From the NCBI GenBank assembly GCA_963971305.1, contig OZ020308.1:31587275-31651274 (forward strand): 64,000 nt of DNA, written 5' to 3'. Positions 35,184-45,294 of this stretch are shown piece by piece. Below the pieces are notes generated by a model that saw nothing but the letters and a program-made list of their open reading frames with translations, had not been told where the DNA came from and made no database searches. Position 1 is the first letter of the stretch, and every line of letters starts with the position of its first letter. The position numbers and the translations under genes were made by a program. This stretch comes from Arcuatula senhousia. Its lineage: Eukaryota > Mollusca > Bivalvia > Mytilida > Mytilidae.

Positions 35184-35650
35184 CTTTTTATTATCTGAAC
35201 ACTCACAGCTAGTGCGAAAAGTGTACTATCATGTGATAATTTACCAATTACATATCAAGGGGTTAACTATGAAAACGAGCTCAGATTTATTTAAGTCACT
35301 GTTGTTACTAAAACATTTATGTTCCACGTTAGTTTTTTGTTCTAGCATTCGTCCATAAATTGGTCCAACCGTCCGTTTGACAGCACTCCTCAAGTTAGTT
35401 CATGTTCCTGAAAGATATTTTCAATATAGCTAGTCATATGTTTATGCTTTTAGGTAATAATTACTTGTAGCAACAGTAAAAATGTTCCACTTTTATGCTA
35501 ATGCCGAGCCTGGTTCATTGTATGCACCCATCTTTAAGTAACATTTTTTGCTCAGGTTTTTGAGGTGTATATTGACTAGATTGAAATGCCAAAGATGTTG
35601 CTATTGATACTTCAAAACAGAATGGTGTGTTAATGTTCAAATAGAACAAA
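35184..35650. other. 3' flank of the fusion-protein gene
   Basis: No ORF and no obvious AATAAA close to the stop. It leads to the right-hand motif cluster. Confidence 0.4.
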
Positions 35651-36045
35651 TGTCACTTATGTTACTTTTTGTATTTTTGTGTTACTGTTTTGTCCCTTGT
35701 GTTACCGATACCAATCTTTACGATAAAAACTCCATTATTTCCAATAGAAGAACGCCTTCGGGTATCAAACTTTCCTTGTTTAGATACGTTGTGATGATAT
35801 AAAGAATTCATTGGCATCATGATAGTGTTTAGTTTAATGCTTAAAAGTAGAGAATGGAATTTAATGCTTTTTATTCGTATCATACATATTTCGAAAAAAA
35901 CAGCAATATTTTTTACCAAAACTCAACAAAGCGTATAAAATTTTAATAATTTTCATCTATTAATTAAATTCATGATGTTACAGAGTTTTAATTGTTGAAA
36001 TTGTTTTATTTTTTATTATATTTTATTTTGGTAACAGAAGGGACA
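35651..36045. promoter_or_regulatory. right cluster of three 15-bp motifs
   Basis: TGTCACTTATGTTAC at 35651-35665, TGTCCCTTGTGTTAC at 35691-35705 and GTAACAGAAGGGACA at 36031-36045. The outermost left and outermost right copies of the whole set point in opposite directions, as subterminal sites of a transposon would. Confidence 0.7.
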
Positions 36046-36640
36046 ACTGATGATACCAAGGAGGTATATTTGTCATTTTTCAAAATTTCTTCGTTCAAAG
36101 TTAATGTTTGTTTGTGATTTTTATAACTTCAATAGTTTTTTGTTATTATTGAATAAAAATTAAAAGAAAATGAATCACTTCATAATTCCAAAAAATAAAA
36201 ATTATATATTGACAAAATTTGATAATGACCCATATACAATCATGACAATGCAATGTATGCAAATATTGATTAACCAGTTCATGACATTTAGTTTGTTGTT
36301 AGTGAAGTTGTAAAGGTAAATTTTTGTCAAGCATCACTGAGCATCAAGGACTGTTTTTTTTTGTACTATCAAAATAACAAACTATCAACTTTAGATAAGT
36401 TATTAAATATCTAGATCTAGTGAATAAATATATAACATAAATTTAAGTATCATTAATTATGGAACCTATTGTTTAATCTTTGATATAGTTTCATATAAAT
36501 AAATTCTGGTGAAATGCACCATGATTCAGTAACGATTACAGTGACAGGGCGGGGCTCTGTTTTATCCTAAAAATATATTCTGAAACTAATTTTTAACAAC
36601 AAAGGTTACAAACTTTTCCGATAAAGAATTGTTGCAACAT
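36046..36640. other. no feature seen
   Basis: AT-rich, no ORF. Confidence 0.45.
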
Positions 36641-36904
36641 AAAAGAGGGCGCATAGGTGCGGGTCTCACCCCGGACTCCTGTAAATATAAACACTAAATA
36701 CCGCTCTCCCGGTAAACCAATGGAATGTAAAAATCTCGAATTCGGCAATTTTTATGGGTTAAATCCAGAATTCCCGGTGAATAAATCGTCTTCGTCTTCC
36801 AGTACTGTGCCGGGCTCCTCGGGAGCATAGTCGCACATTGTGTTAAAACCGGGTACGTGTGATAGGGTTAAAATCATAGCAGGATAAAACTATTTACATC
36901 TGTA
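36641..36904 (-). other. possible 3' UTR of the LINE
   Basis: GC-richer than the neighbouring DNA and directly downstream (minus strand) of the LINE ORF end. No poly(A) or short-unit tail could be identified, so the LINE end is uncertain. Confidence 0.3.
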
Positions 36905-38242
36905 CATGTCGTCTGCTTAGTTGGAGTGGTAGACGCTGATCCGCTCCCTGAAGGTATTGAGGGAATCTGCGTTGATCAGGTGCTGTGGCAGTGAGTTCCA
37001 TAGGACTATACCAGTTGGAAAGAATGAGTCCTGGTAACTTGTGATTGAGCAAGTTGGCTGGGGGAACTTTTGGTTATGGCTTCTGGTGCTTCGCTGTACC
37101 GGTGATAGTGATTGTGGTCGAATGTCAATCATGTTGTTGACTACTCAGTACATGTACATCATTGTGCAGCGGGCTCTTTGACGTTTGGTTTACAAGGTGT
37201 CGAGATGCAATTGTTGTTGCATTGGTGTTACCCTGCTATCTCTCCTGTAGTCGCCCACGATGAATCTAGCTGCATGGCGCTATACTGCCTCGATGCGTTT
37301 GATGTTGGTCTTTTTCGAGTAGTCCAATACTGTTGAGGCGTACTCTAACTGGGAACGTACTAGGGTCTTGTAGCTCGTCTCTTTAATATGCTTTAGAAAG
37401 CGACTGATATTTCTGCGAAGAAAGCTCAGGGTATTGTTTGCTTGTATTCTTGCAACGCTCTCTGTGTGTGGACCCCATGATATTTTGCTGTCGATGGTGA
37501 CTTCAAGGTACTTTGCTTAACCTGTTAGCTTCAATGTGTGCCCGTGGATGCTGTAGCTGGCATCGACGATGTTCTGTTGTTGGTAATGCGAATCACCTTA
37601 CATTTGTCAGGGTTGAAACTCATCATCCAGTCTTTCTCCTATTGCTGTAGTTGGTCCAGTTCATCTTGTAGTATGGTGCTGTCATCCTCTCTTCTGTTTG
37701 GTCGATAGAGAAGGCAATCATTAGCATATAATCTGGTATGTGACTGGACTTTAGATGGGTGATCATAAAATTGACCAGGAACCGTAAAGGTCCGAAAACT
37801 GTCCCTGTGGGTACTCTTGATGTCACCGGAGCTGGCTTTGATGTAACGCCGTATACAACTACTTGCAGGATAGCATCTATTTGCTGTTTTGAGTTTAGCC
37901 TCTTTGATAAGTCGTCAATGGTGATGATGATTTCGCAGTATTGACGTTTCCTGAATCCGTGCTGTTCGTCTACTAGGATGTTATTGGATTCATGATGGTT
38001 CATAATGTGGCTCTGTATGATGTGTTCTATACCAGCTTAAAGCATACTGAGGTTAGGGACACAGGAAGGTAATTGGACGCCTTGGCTTTGTCCCCATTCT
38101 TGAAGATTGGCGTTACATAAGCTTGTCTCCAGTCTTCTGGTACCGTACCCTGGTCGAAAGAGGCCTAAAATGTGTTGGTCAGTATGGGTGCTACGTCAGA
38201 TGCCATGGTTATCAAAAATCTAGTGGAGATTTGGTCTGGTTC
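36905..38242 (-). pseudogene. LINE reverse transcriptase, decayed, C-terminal part
   Basis: Minus-strand translation in shifting frames gives typical LINE RT pieces: ILVDEQHGFRKRQ, IDDLSKRLNSKQQIDAIL, TSKPAPVTSRVPTGTVFGPL and, at the end, FFPTGIVLWNSLPQHLINAD. Frameshifts and missing segments (including the catalytic YADD region, which survives only as frame-shifted traces) make it dead. The element belongs to the broad CR1/Jockey group by these phrases. Its upstream parts continue at 38859-39114 and 46924-47530 after removal of two insertions. Confidence 0.8.
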
Positions 38243-38251
38243 GCTTGCCTT

Positions 38252-38849
38252 CATCCTCGGAAACCCAGGGGTTCTTCATTTGCATACTCATTCATCACCC
38301 CTGGGTCCATTCGTATAAATTCTATCGTTTTAGGCACGGACCATTTGATTTTCGGGGGGGGGGGGGCTGGGATTTTACCTTGAGCCGGGAAATTTTTTTT
38401 GCCCGCTTTGCGGGCCAGATTATTTTTTTCACACACATATTAAGCAAGGAAATTTTGTTGGCAAGATTATTTTTTTTTCAATCCAGATTATTTTTTTCAA
38501 CCTAGGTGCTGGGAAGATTAATTTTTTTTACAAAAATCAGAGCCGGGAATTTTTTTTAAATCAAAATCCCAGGCCCCCCCAGAAAATCAAATGGTCCGTG
38601 CCTTAGACAGCTTTACAAATTTTCCTATCAAGCATTCTGATTGGACACATATTTGTGCGTTCTTTTCCCCTGATCTTGAACTTTACTAAGTTGTAATAAA
38701 AAACAATATAAATCGGCCCTTAACAACATTGTTAAGCGACCAATCAGAAGGCTCGACTCAAAACTGTGTAAAACGAAGGAATTGATACGTTTGGACCCAG
38801 GGGTGATGAATGAGTGTGCGAATGAAGAACCCCTGGGTTTCCGAGGATG
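38252..38849. mobile_element. MULE-like MITE with 9-bp duplication
   Basis: Arms of about 75 bp (catcctcggaaacccagggg... and its complement at 38772-38849) are nearly identical. Direct 9-bp repeats GCTTGCCTT flank the element (38243-38251 and 38850-38858). Long TIRs plus a 9-bp duplication are typical of Mutator-like elements. It splits the LINE and carries a further MITE inside. Confidence 0.8.
38333..38602. mobile_element. PIF/Harbinger-like MITE nested in the MULE-like MITE
   Basis: GGCACGGACCATTTGATTTT and its exact mirror form the ends. TTA is duplicated outside (38330-38332 and 38603-38605). The interior has a long G run and T-rich repeats. Confidence 0.8.
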
Positions 38850-38858
38850 GCTTGCCTT

Positions 38859-39114
38859 GTGTGGGTTCAATCCTGTTAATAGCTTTAGTACCCCTTTTCT
38901 GTTATATGGATGTCTGATGACGAGTCGTATGGTGAGTTGCCCGTGTGAGGTAAGTTTTCCTCTTGTTCTATGTTAAAGACGGGAGAGAACTGCCTGGTAA
39001 AGATAGAGGCTTTATCTGTAGGTGTTGCAGTGTCCCGTTGTCTTTTAGGGGTGCTATTCCTGAGCTATCAGACTTCCTGCTCTTGATGAAAGAGTAGAAC
39101 TTATTGTTGGTGTC
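38859..39114 (-). pseudogene. LINE segment between endonuclease and RT
   Basis: Minus-strand translation includes DTNNKFYSFIKSRKSD and SGIAPLKDNGTLQHL, the usual LINE linker upstream of the RT. It joins the sequence ending at 46924 across the 7.8-kb transposon, and 38242 across the MULE-like MITE. Confidence 0.75.
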
Positions 39115-39213
39115 ATATGGGGAAATGGCGATCATTTTATTCATGAGTCGCTATCACGTGACGTCGTCATGAATATTCATGAGTAACGCTGTAATGACGT
39201 CACGTTTGTTTTG

Positions 39214-40806
39214 ATGACCGCCATTGGAATGCAAACTCGGAAACGTCAAATCGATTTTCGTAAGCTGGTTGAAGTTGTGGCCATTCCAAAGGAAGAAAAA
39301 AGAGGAAATCCTGAAGTTTATGACCAATTGTCACGAGTCAATGTTGAACGCTTGATAACCAGGAAAACTATTAACAGTGTAAGTAAATTGCGCATACGAA
39401 TCGATGATCCACAGACCACACCAATGACGCCCCCTTTTTCCACATTTGACCTATGCTATTCACGGCTTTTAACAACTTTATGGATTGTTTATATGGAATA
39501 CTCAGTGCTTTAATGTGGTATTCAGGAGAAAAAATATAGCATACATTTTAAATAATAGATCAGATTGTTCCGAAGCTATTGTCTAAAACGATACGCTGCA
39601 GTATAAAAAAGGGGGTGTTTAATGCTGTAACGCTATGACCTTGTACAGCTATGATTTCCCAACAAATTTATACCTTTTGCTCTAGCTACGTAAAATGTTT
39701 TTATTGGGTACAGCGTGCATGTACCCTTTTTAGTTTTTATGAGCGTCCAAATTTAATTTTTCGCTCAACTGGGACTCAACTGCTTTTTTAATTTTATCCC
39801 TACGTAGGCAGTCGTAGTCAGAAGGCTTATTAGGCCTTAAAAAGATGTGTGTTTAGGGTAACCCGACCCTACCTAGATTTTTCTTCCCAACCTAAAGTTT
39901 TTTTTTTTTTTTGAGGAAAAAAATATTTTTTTCAGCTCGATGTATCAAGTCCATGTAAAAAAATAAAAAAATAAAAAATAAATTACTACCTACCCTACCT
40001 AATATTTTTCAAGCCGTTATCCTAAACAGACATATTTTTTCGGCATTACCTCTGGGTCATTGTTTTCCAAAAAAAGAAATATATTGTCACTTTCAAAGAA
40101 TGTTAAATTCGAACATTTTGTTTGTATATGTAAATACCATAGCAGATATGAACTGAACATGGATGCTAAATATGGAGCGGACAATAGATCAATAAATATG
40201 TTTAATACTTATTATCAAGGAATACAGTTGCTCGTATTCCCATCCAACATCTTTACAGCAATATGTGTTTTTAATATTGATTTTAATCGCCTTAGTTAAC
40301 TATATTTTTATTTTCCTTTTCAGGAACCGCATTATCTAGTTAAATGGGAGGACTATTCTATGTTTGACTGCTCTTGGGAACCAGAACATCACCTACCAGC
40401 AGCTATAATTGATGGATACTTCAATCCAACCGTCACACCAAGCCAGATAGAGGCAGCTTCTGACAAATTCTTATGTGGGATAAAGGCACGTTTATCTCAG
40501 AGGTGCGGTCATTTTTATTACGTAGACCTAAACTTCACACTCTACCGATATTTATTTGGGCAAGATGACACCAAGCTTTTTCATAGACACGATTTTGACA
40601 GATTTCAATTTCCTGAAGACTGGGATAAACACTTTTACAGTGAACACGGAGACGGGAGGGCAATTGAATTTCCCATGAAAGTTTTGCCAGTGTTAAAGTG
40701 GTCCAAAAAGGGATTGATTAAAACTGAATCCGGGTCGTATCAGCAGGCAAAAAGATGTCCAATGGAGTATTGGAAAATAGAACTCTGCACCAAAAGATTA
40801 ACTTAA
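39214..40806 (+). CDS. chromodomain protein of the transposon (2 exons, 215 aa)
   Basis: Exon 1 is 39214-39378 (ATG at 39214, donor AGT|GTAAGT). Exon 2 is 40324-40806 (acceptor CCTTTTCAG, phase 0, stop TAA). The join creates a chromodomain at residues 42-95: VNVERLITRK, then HYLVKWEDYS and SWEPEHHLP. Two of the three aromatic cage residues are present (Trp63, Tyr66); the first (usually Tyr) aligns with Val42. The N-terminus is basic. The C-terminal 120 residues (for example FGQDDTKLFHRHDFDRF and VLPVLKWSKKG) are not recognised. The start lies only 95 bp inside the transposon end. It probably reads methyl-lysine chromatin marks and could guide insertion; that role is inference. Confidence 0.75.
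39846..40034. mobile_element. MITE in the chromodomain gene intron
   Basis: 'atgtgtgtttagggtaaccc' and the mirrored 'gttatcctaaacagacatat' form imperfect arms. Inner copies of ctacc/cctacc and a T run sit between them. Confidence 0.5.
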
Positions 40807-41403
40807 CTTTATAACAATGATAATTTTAACAAAATGATAATAACTTAAACTGGTGTTTTTATTGCCAAACTATCATATCTTATTATGTTTTGTCAAGGCA
40901 TGGGTTTTTGTCTTCTTGAACGATTCCTGGTTTCCATTTATTCTCCTATTTATAACACATGAATGGCAGCTGAAATGTTTATGGACAGATAGGTTGATAT
41001 GGAGTGAATGTGTGTGTAATAATGGATCAAAAAATGCATCATTTTCTATGTATATTTTTACGACTTTCTGTTTACAATGACATACTTTTAAAATGGTTAT
41101 GAAATGGGAAAAGAGAATCAGTTTCATTCTGAATGAATTTATAGGTGTGCTGATTTATAGTACCTTTTAATTTTTATAAAACAAACATAACTGCACATGT
41201 CGCTGGTTTGTTAAAATAGAAATCAGTTTTCATCCAGATGTCAATTGTTTATCCTTGTTTTAGGTACTCTGTATTTCTGGAAGACTGGTAAAAAGAACAA
41301 CTTCAAGATTTTCAAGTACAATTCTATCATAAATTACTCTATACTCTTTCAACAAACAGACAATCACAATGAGTGAAAATTTGACAAAAATTGGGAAACA
41401 AAG
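40807..41403. other. no feature seen
   Basis: Between the chromodomain gene and the hammerhead-type array. An AATAAA-like signal close to the stop was not found. Confidence 0.4.
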
Positions 41404-41767
41404 CTTCACACGCAGTGAAATTTTGCCTTTGTACATTTATTAAAATCATTTCAATATGTGGATCGTGTCTTTTTGGCACATATTCCATATTCTTTCGTTT
41501 TTAATATTATTTCAGAGTTTGGCTTTAGTGCCGTGTGGAGGTCGTAGAAAGCTTCCCTGTGCTTCAGTTGTATGCTCTTATATATTTTCGAGTATTGGAA
41601 TATGTGTTGGAAAGACACAGTTTACATATTTCCAAAATTTGACAACGTTTGGCTGTTTCTTTAAAAATTGATAAATTTATCTGTTTGGTCGTTGTTGTAA
41701 TATGTTTAGGCATTTGTTTTTTGATCAAATCTAATATTCTTCCGGTTTTCCAAGTTTTCTTCTCCTA

Positions 41768-41809
41768 GCGTGTCTGATGAAGGTTAATCCAGAAAAGCGC
41801 TTCACACGC
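41768..41809 (+). ncRNA. hammerhead ribozyme-like motif (copy B)
   Basis: Identical to the motif at 838-879, core included: GCGTGT, CTGATGA, GAAA, AGCGCTTC and ACACGC. Confidence 0.45.
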
Positions 41810-42163
41810 AGTGAAATTTTGCCTTTGTACATTTATTAAAATCATTTCAATATGTGGATCGTGTCTTTTTGGCACATATTCCATATTCTTTCGTTTTTAA
41901 TATTATTTCAGAGTTTGGCTTTAGTGCCGTGTGGAGGTCGTAGAAAGCTTCCCCGTGCTTCAGTTGTATGCTCTTATATATTTTCGAGTATTGGAATATG
42001 TGTTGGAAAGACACAGTTTACATATTTCCAAAATTTGACAACGTTTGGCTGTTTCTTTAAAAATTGATAAATTTATCTGTTTGGTCGTTGTTGTAATATG
42101 TTTAGGCATTTGTTTTTTGATCAAATCTAATATTCTTCCGGTTTTCCAAGTTTTCTTCTCCTA

Positions 42164-42205
42164 GCGTGTCTGATGAAGGTTAATCCAGAAAAGCGCTTCA
42201 CACGC
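42164..42205 (+). ncRNA. hammerhead ribozyme-like motif (copy C)
   Basis: Third identical motif, 396 bp after copy B. Predicted self-cleavage at B and C would release one 396-nt unit. Confidence 0.45.
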
Positions 42206-42303
42206 AGTGAAATTTTGCCTTTGTACATTTATTAAAATCCTTTCAATATGTGGATCGTGTCTTTTTGGCACATATTCCATATTCTTTCGTTTTTAATATT
42301 AAA

Positions 42304-44838
42304 TATAGACAATTCATAGAATTACAAAGTACCGAAAACAAGGATTTAGCAATTTTTAATAATATAGAGGTAACATCAAGATCAAAAGTCGAATGCGTTT
42401 TTATCTTCACAAACGAAATATTATGTGAACTTGGAAAAATAATCCAAAAAACTAATTTGTCAAATATAGACATTTTGAACAACAACTTACCAAAAAATAC
42501 ACCACCTATGAAAGAAAATGTACAGCGTGTCGAGCAATCTCTCCGGAGAAGAATATCTGAGGCCAAGTATACGGCTGCCAAACTAAAAGGCAGGAAAAAA
42601 TACGAATTTTTGGCAAAACAAGTCCGCTTCATAATTTTAAGAGGCGAATTTCAGGACATTACTGAAATCTTACAAAAAGCAAAAAAAGAATCAGAAGAAA
42701 AACAACAGCTTAAACAACAAGTCCTGCAACTAAGTATCGAAATTGCAGATCTCCAGACAAACGTAAATCGCATGCATGTTCAGAATGAACAATACGAGGT
42801 GACTCTCAAAAAATTTGTTGAAAGAAATTCAAAATTAAACAGCCTTGTACAATCTTTAACACAGAAATTTGCAAATACTGGGAAAAAGATAGGCGGCTGT
42901 TCACGCGTGACGGTGAGGAGAAAGGTTAAGCTTCTAAGAAGTCGAGTAGAAAGTGCACTTTGGTTTGCAAAATCGTTTGGTGTAGAGTTCACATCAATAC
43001 GCGTAGTAGATGAGACAGGCAGAGAATTTGATTTACTAAAAAATAAATCTGCAAATTTTAAAGATTTATGCGAGGATGACAAAAACAAAGTTAAATCTCT
43101 CTTATACATTCTTGATACGTTTGGTATTTCTGATGATGCGTATCACGAATTGTCACTCAAACACTCGTCTATGGTCAGGTCTTATCTTATTAAGCAATGT
43201 CGTGAGGATATCAATAGAACAATTATCATATCTGAGACACCAGGTACTTCACGCGGAGCTCAACTTGACCTTATCGAAACTTTAGATAGACTCATTATAG
43301 ACAATGTGCAAAATGCCACTATCGTTCAAAATGGCTCGTCAAAGCCTGTAGTCAGGGTAAAATTTTCGGCGGATGGTGCCAAAATGTCACGTTTAGCCAA
43401 TTTCTTAGTATTCTCCTTGGCCATATTGAATTATGGGCAACACGTCATGTCATGTCCTGCAATGGTTATCAAACAATTGCCATTGTAGATTGTTCTGAAA
43501 ACTTTGTTTCCTTAAAGGAATCGTTTAAAGATATCTTGAATAGCATTAATAGTCTTTTAGCGAGGGACAGTAATGGAAAAATTCCTTTCGTAACATCAAA
43601 TAATACTGAGGTTGAATTAGAGCTATTCATAGGCGGAGACATGAAGTTTCTATTAATGGTATGTGGACTGAATGCAGCGAACTCGAAACATGCATGTCTA
43701 TATTGTAAAATTCAGAAAGATTCGAGGGGTGATACATCAAAATCAGAAAACTTTTATCTGCTAGATAATAATAGACGAACAATATCAGAAATGAAAAAAT
43801 TAGCAAACAAAAAGACTAACAATTTCGGCTGTATTCATCCACCTCCGATTGACATCGATCTTGATCACATTGTCGTTGACGAACTACATTTGCTGATGAG
43901 GATAATTGATGTACTTTTACGAAATTTGATCGAGGATGCCGTGAATAGGGACCAAAGAGAAAAAATTAGGGGTGAACGCACACCGAAAAATCTGTCAAAT
44001 TTAGTAAATATCATAAGATCATGTGGGGTTAGCTTTTCAGTTTGGGAAAAAAAGATGAAGGATGGCCGCGGTGATTTTTTAAAGAATTTGGAATGGACAA
44101 GTCTAACTGGGAGCGACATGAAAAAGCTGTTAAGATATCTGCCTCAAAAACTATCTGAGAGTACCTTACCCAGTATAACCGAAGACACTAAAGAACATGT
44201 AATTTCATTGTGGTCGAACTTCAGCAATGTCTATGGTATAATAAATAATTGGGCACCAAGCGAAGAAGACATAGATTCATATTTAGCACCTGAGTTCACT
44301 CTTGTTTCGACTGGAGTTCGCGTTGTTGATTGATATTCAGTTGTTTTGTGTTTCCATGTTTTACGTGTTGTCTGTTTTTGTCCCGTTCTTGTTTGTGTTT
44401 ACTGGTTTAGTCTCTGCCCTTTCGGACTTTTGACATTCGGATACCCCATTGGTACCTCTGCTTCTTTGAAAAGGCTAGGTCTTGGGTGAATGACTTTCTT
44501 TATCTTAGCCAGTATTTAGAAGGTTATGATAGGAAATCTGTTACACCATACATGCATATCATGTTGTATCATATACCCATGTTTCTGAGAAAATATAAAA
44601 GTGTCAAATTATTTACCGGGCAAGGTGTAGAAAAGGTAAATGACGATATTAAACTAATTTACCATAGAAAGACAGACAAACATAACACAACAACAGACGC
44701 CCTCCGAGTACGATATAGGAAATATCTCATTCGTAAATGTACCCGAATAAAACGTAAATACATCAAGACAAATGACCATTATTGGAATGTGCAGAAAAGA
44801 GAAGCTGCACGGTTAAAAATCAGAACAGATGTGTAAAC
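42304..44838 (+). pseudogene. DDE-type transposase of the 7.8-kb transposon, broken
   Basis: Three pieces of one protein. Piece 1 (to about 43452) has a basic region (RRRISEAKYTAAKLKGRKKY), a coiled coil (about residues 150-215 of that frame) and the first acidic motif SADGAK (Asp codon 43372). Piece 2, in another frame from 43452, has FIGGDMKFLL (Asp codon 43638), a C-x2-C motif (CLYCKI) and DELHLLMR. Piece 3 (44469-44838) has TGQGVEKVNDD (Glu codon 44630). The order D, D, zinc-like Cys pair, E recalls RAG1/Transib-type RNase H-fold transposases, but that is inference. Breaks: a 5-bp tandem duplication near 43450 and a retroelement insertion at 44286-44468. The N-terminal start is lost or lies in an exon hidden by the repeat array. 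Confidence 0.7.
44286..44468 (+). mobile_element. Penelope-like 3' end inserted in the transposase
   Basis: 'gcacctgagttcactcttgt' to 'attggtacctctgcttcttt' matches the 3' segment of the retroelement at 49870-50045. It separates EEDIDSY from EKARSWVNDFLYL in the transposase and introduces a stop. No clear duplication of the target. Confidence 0.75.
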
Positions 44839-45026
44839 AGTTTAATATACAAACGAGACAGTGATTGAACTTAAGATTGTCATTGCATACAATGTTTGAC
44901 ATATTCTTTTTTCGAAGTTCTATTTTTAAAAGATTTTAATATTTATTGTCATTTCAAATGAACTTTGTTGATTACATTATTTACCCTCGTTTATAATCTA
45001 TTTATTTGTTAATTGTGGTCCGTTTT

Positions 45027-45294
45027 CACCCCTAGGAACACGCGTATCGGTTCAAATAATTTCTTTTATTATCTTAGTTAAGCATATCGTGCCCAATAAT
45101 TTCTTTTATTACACACGCTATTTTTTGTATTGCTGTTTTTTTAAAGGGAACTTGATCCAATAGTAATAGAAGAAATTATATTTCCCGATACGCATCTTCA
45201 GAACAGGTAAAAAGTAATGAGATATTCGTTGGCAAGTAGGGAGCCACCTACAATAAAAGAAATTACTGTCTCGATACGCGTGTTCCAAGGGGTG
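45027..45294. mobile_element. 268-bp MITE inside the transposon
   Basis: CACCCCTAGGAACACGCGTA is mirrored by TACGCGTGTTCCAAGGGGTG with one mismatch. Subterminal copies of 'aataatttcttttatta' face each other. No clear flanking duplication. Confidence 0.65.

Larger units (their letters stand above)
41404..42300 (+). repeat. tandem array of 396-bp hammerhead-type repeat (2 units + partial)
   Basis: 'cttcacacgcagtgaaattt' occurs at 41404, 41800 and 42196, exactly 396 bp apart, and the units are almost identical. The first unit opens at or next to the predicted ribozyme cleavage point (TTC|ACACGC), and the array ends after 'tttttaatatta', as does the copy at 560-985. Tandem short repeats each bearing one hammerhead are the hallmark of retrozymes and of Penelope-like pseudo-LTRs. 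Confidence 0.8.

Noticed and set aside
41456..42067. Two near-identical 71-codon ORFs (and the related stretch at 560-720)
   Set aside because: They are duplicated because the 396-bp repeat is duplicated. A possible exon-like acceptor is present, but no recognisable protein and no third line of support.
42304..44838. Calling the transposase a RAG1 homologue
   Set aside because: The D, D, Cys-pair, E order is suggestive, but the element ends are GGGGAAATG with ATAT rather than CACWRTG with 5 bp, and no sequence identity could be shown by eye.
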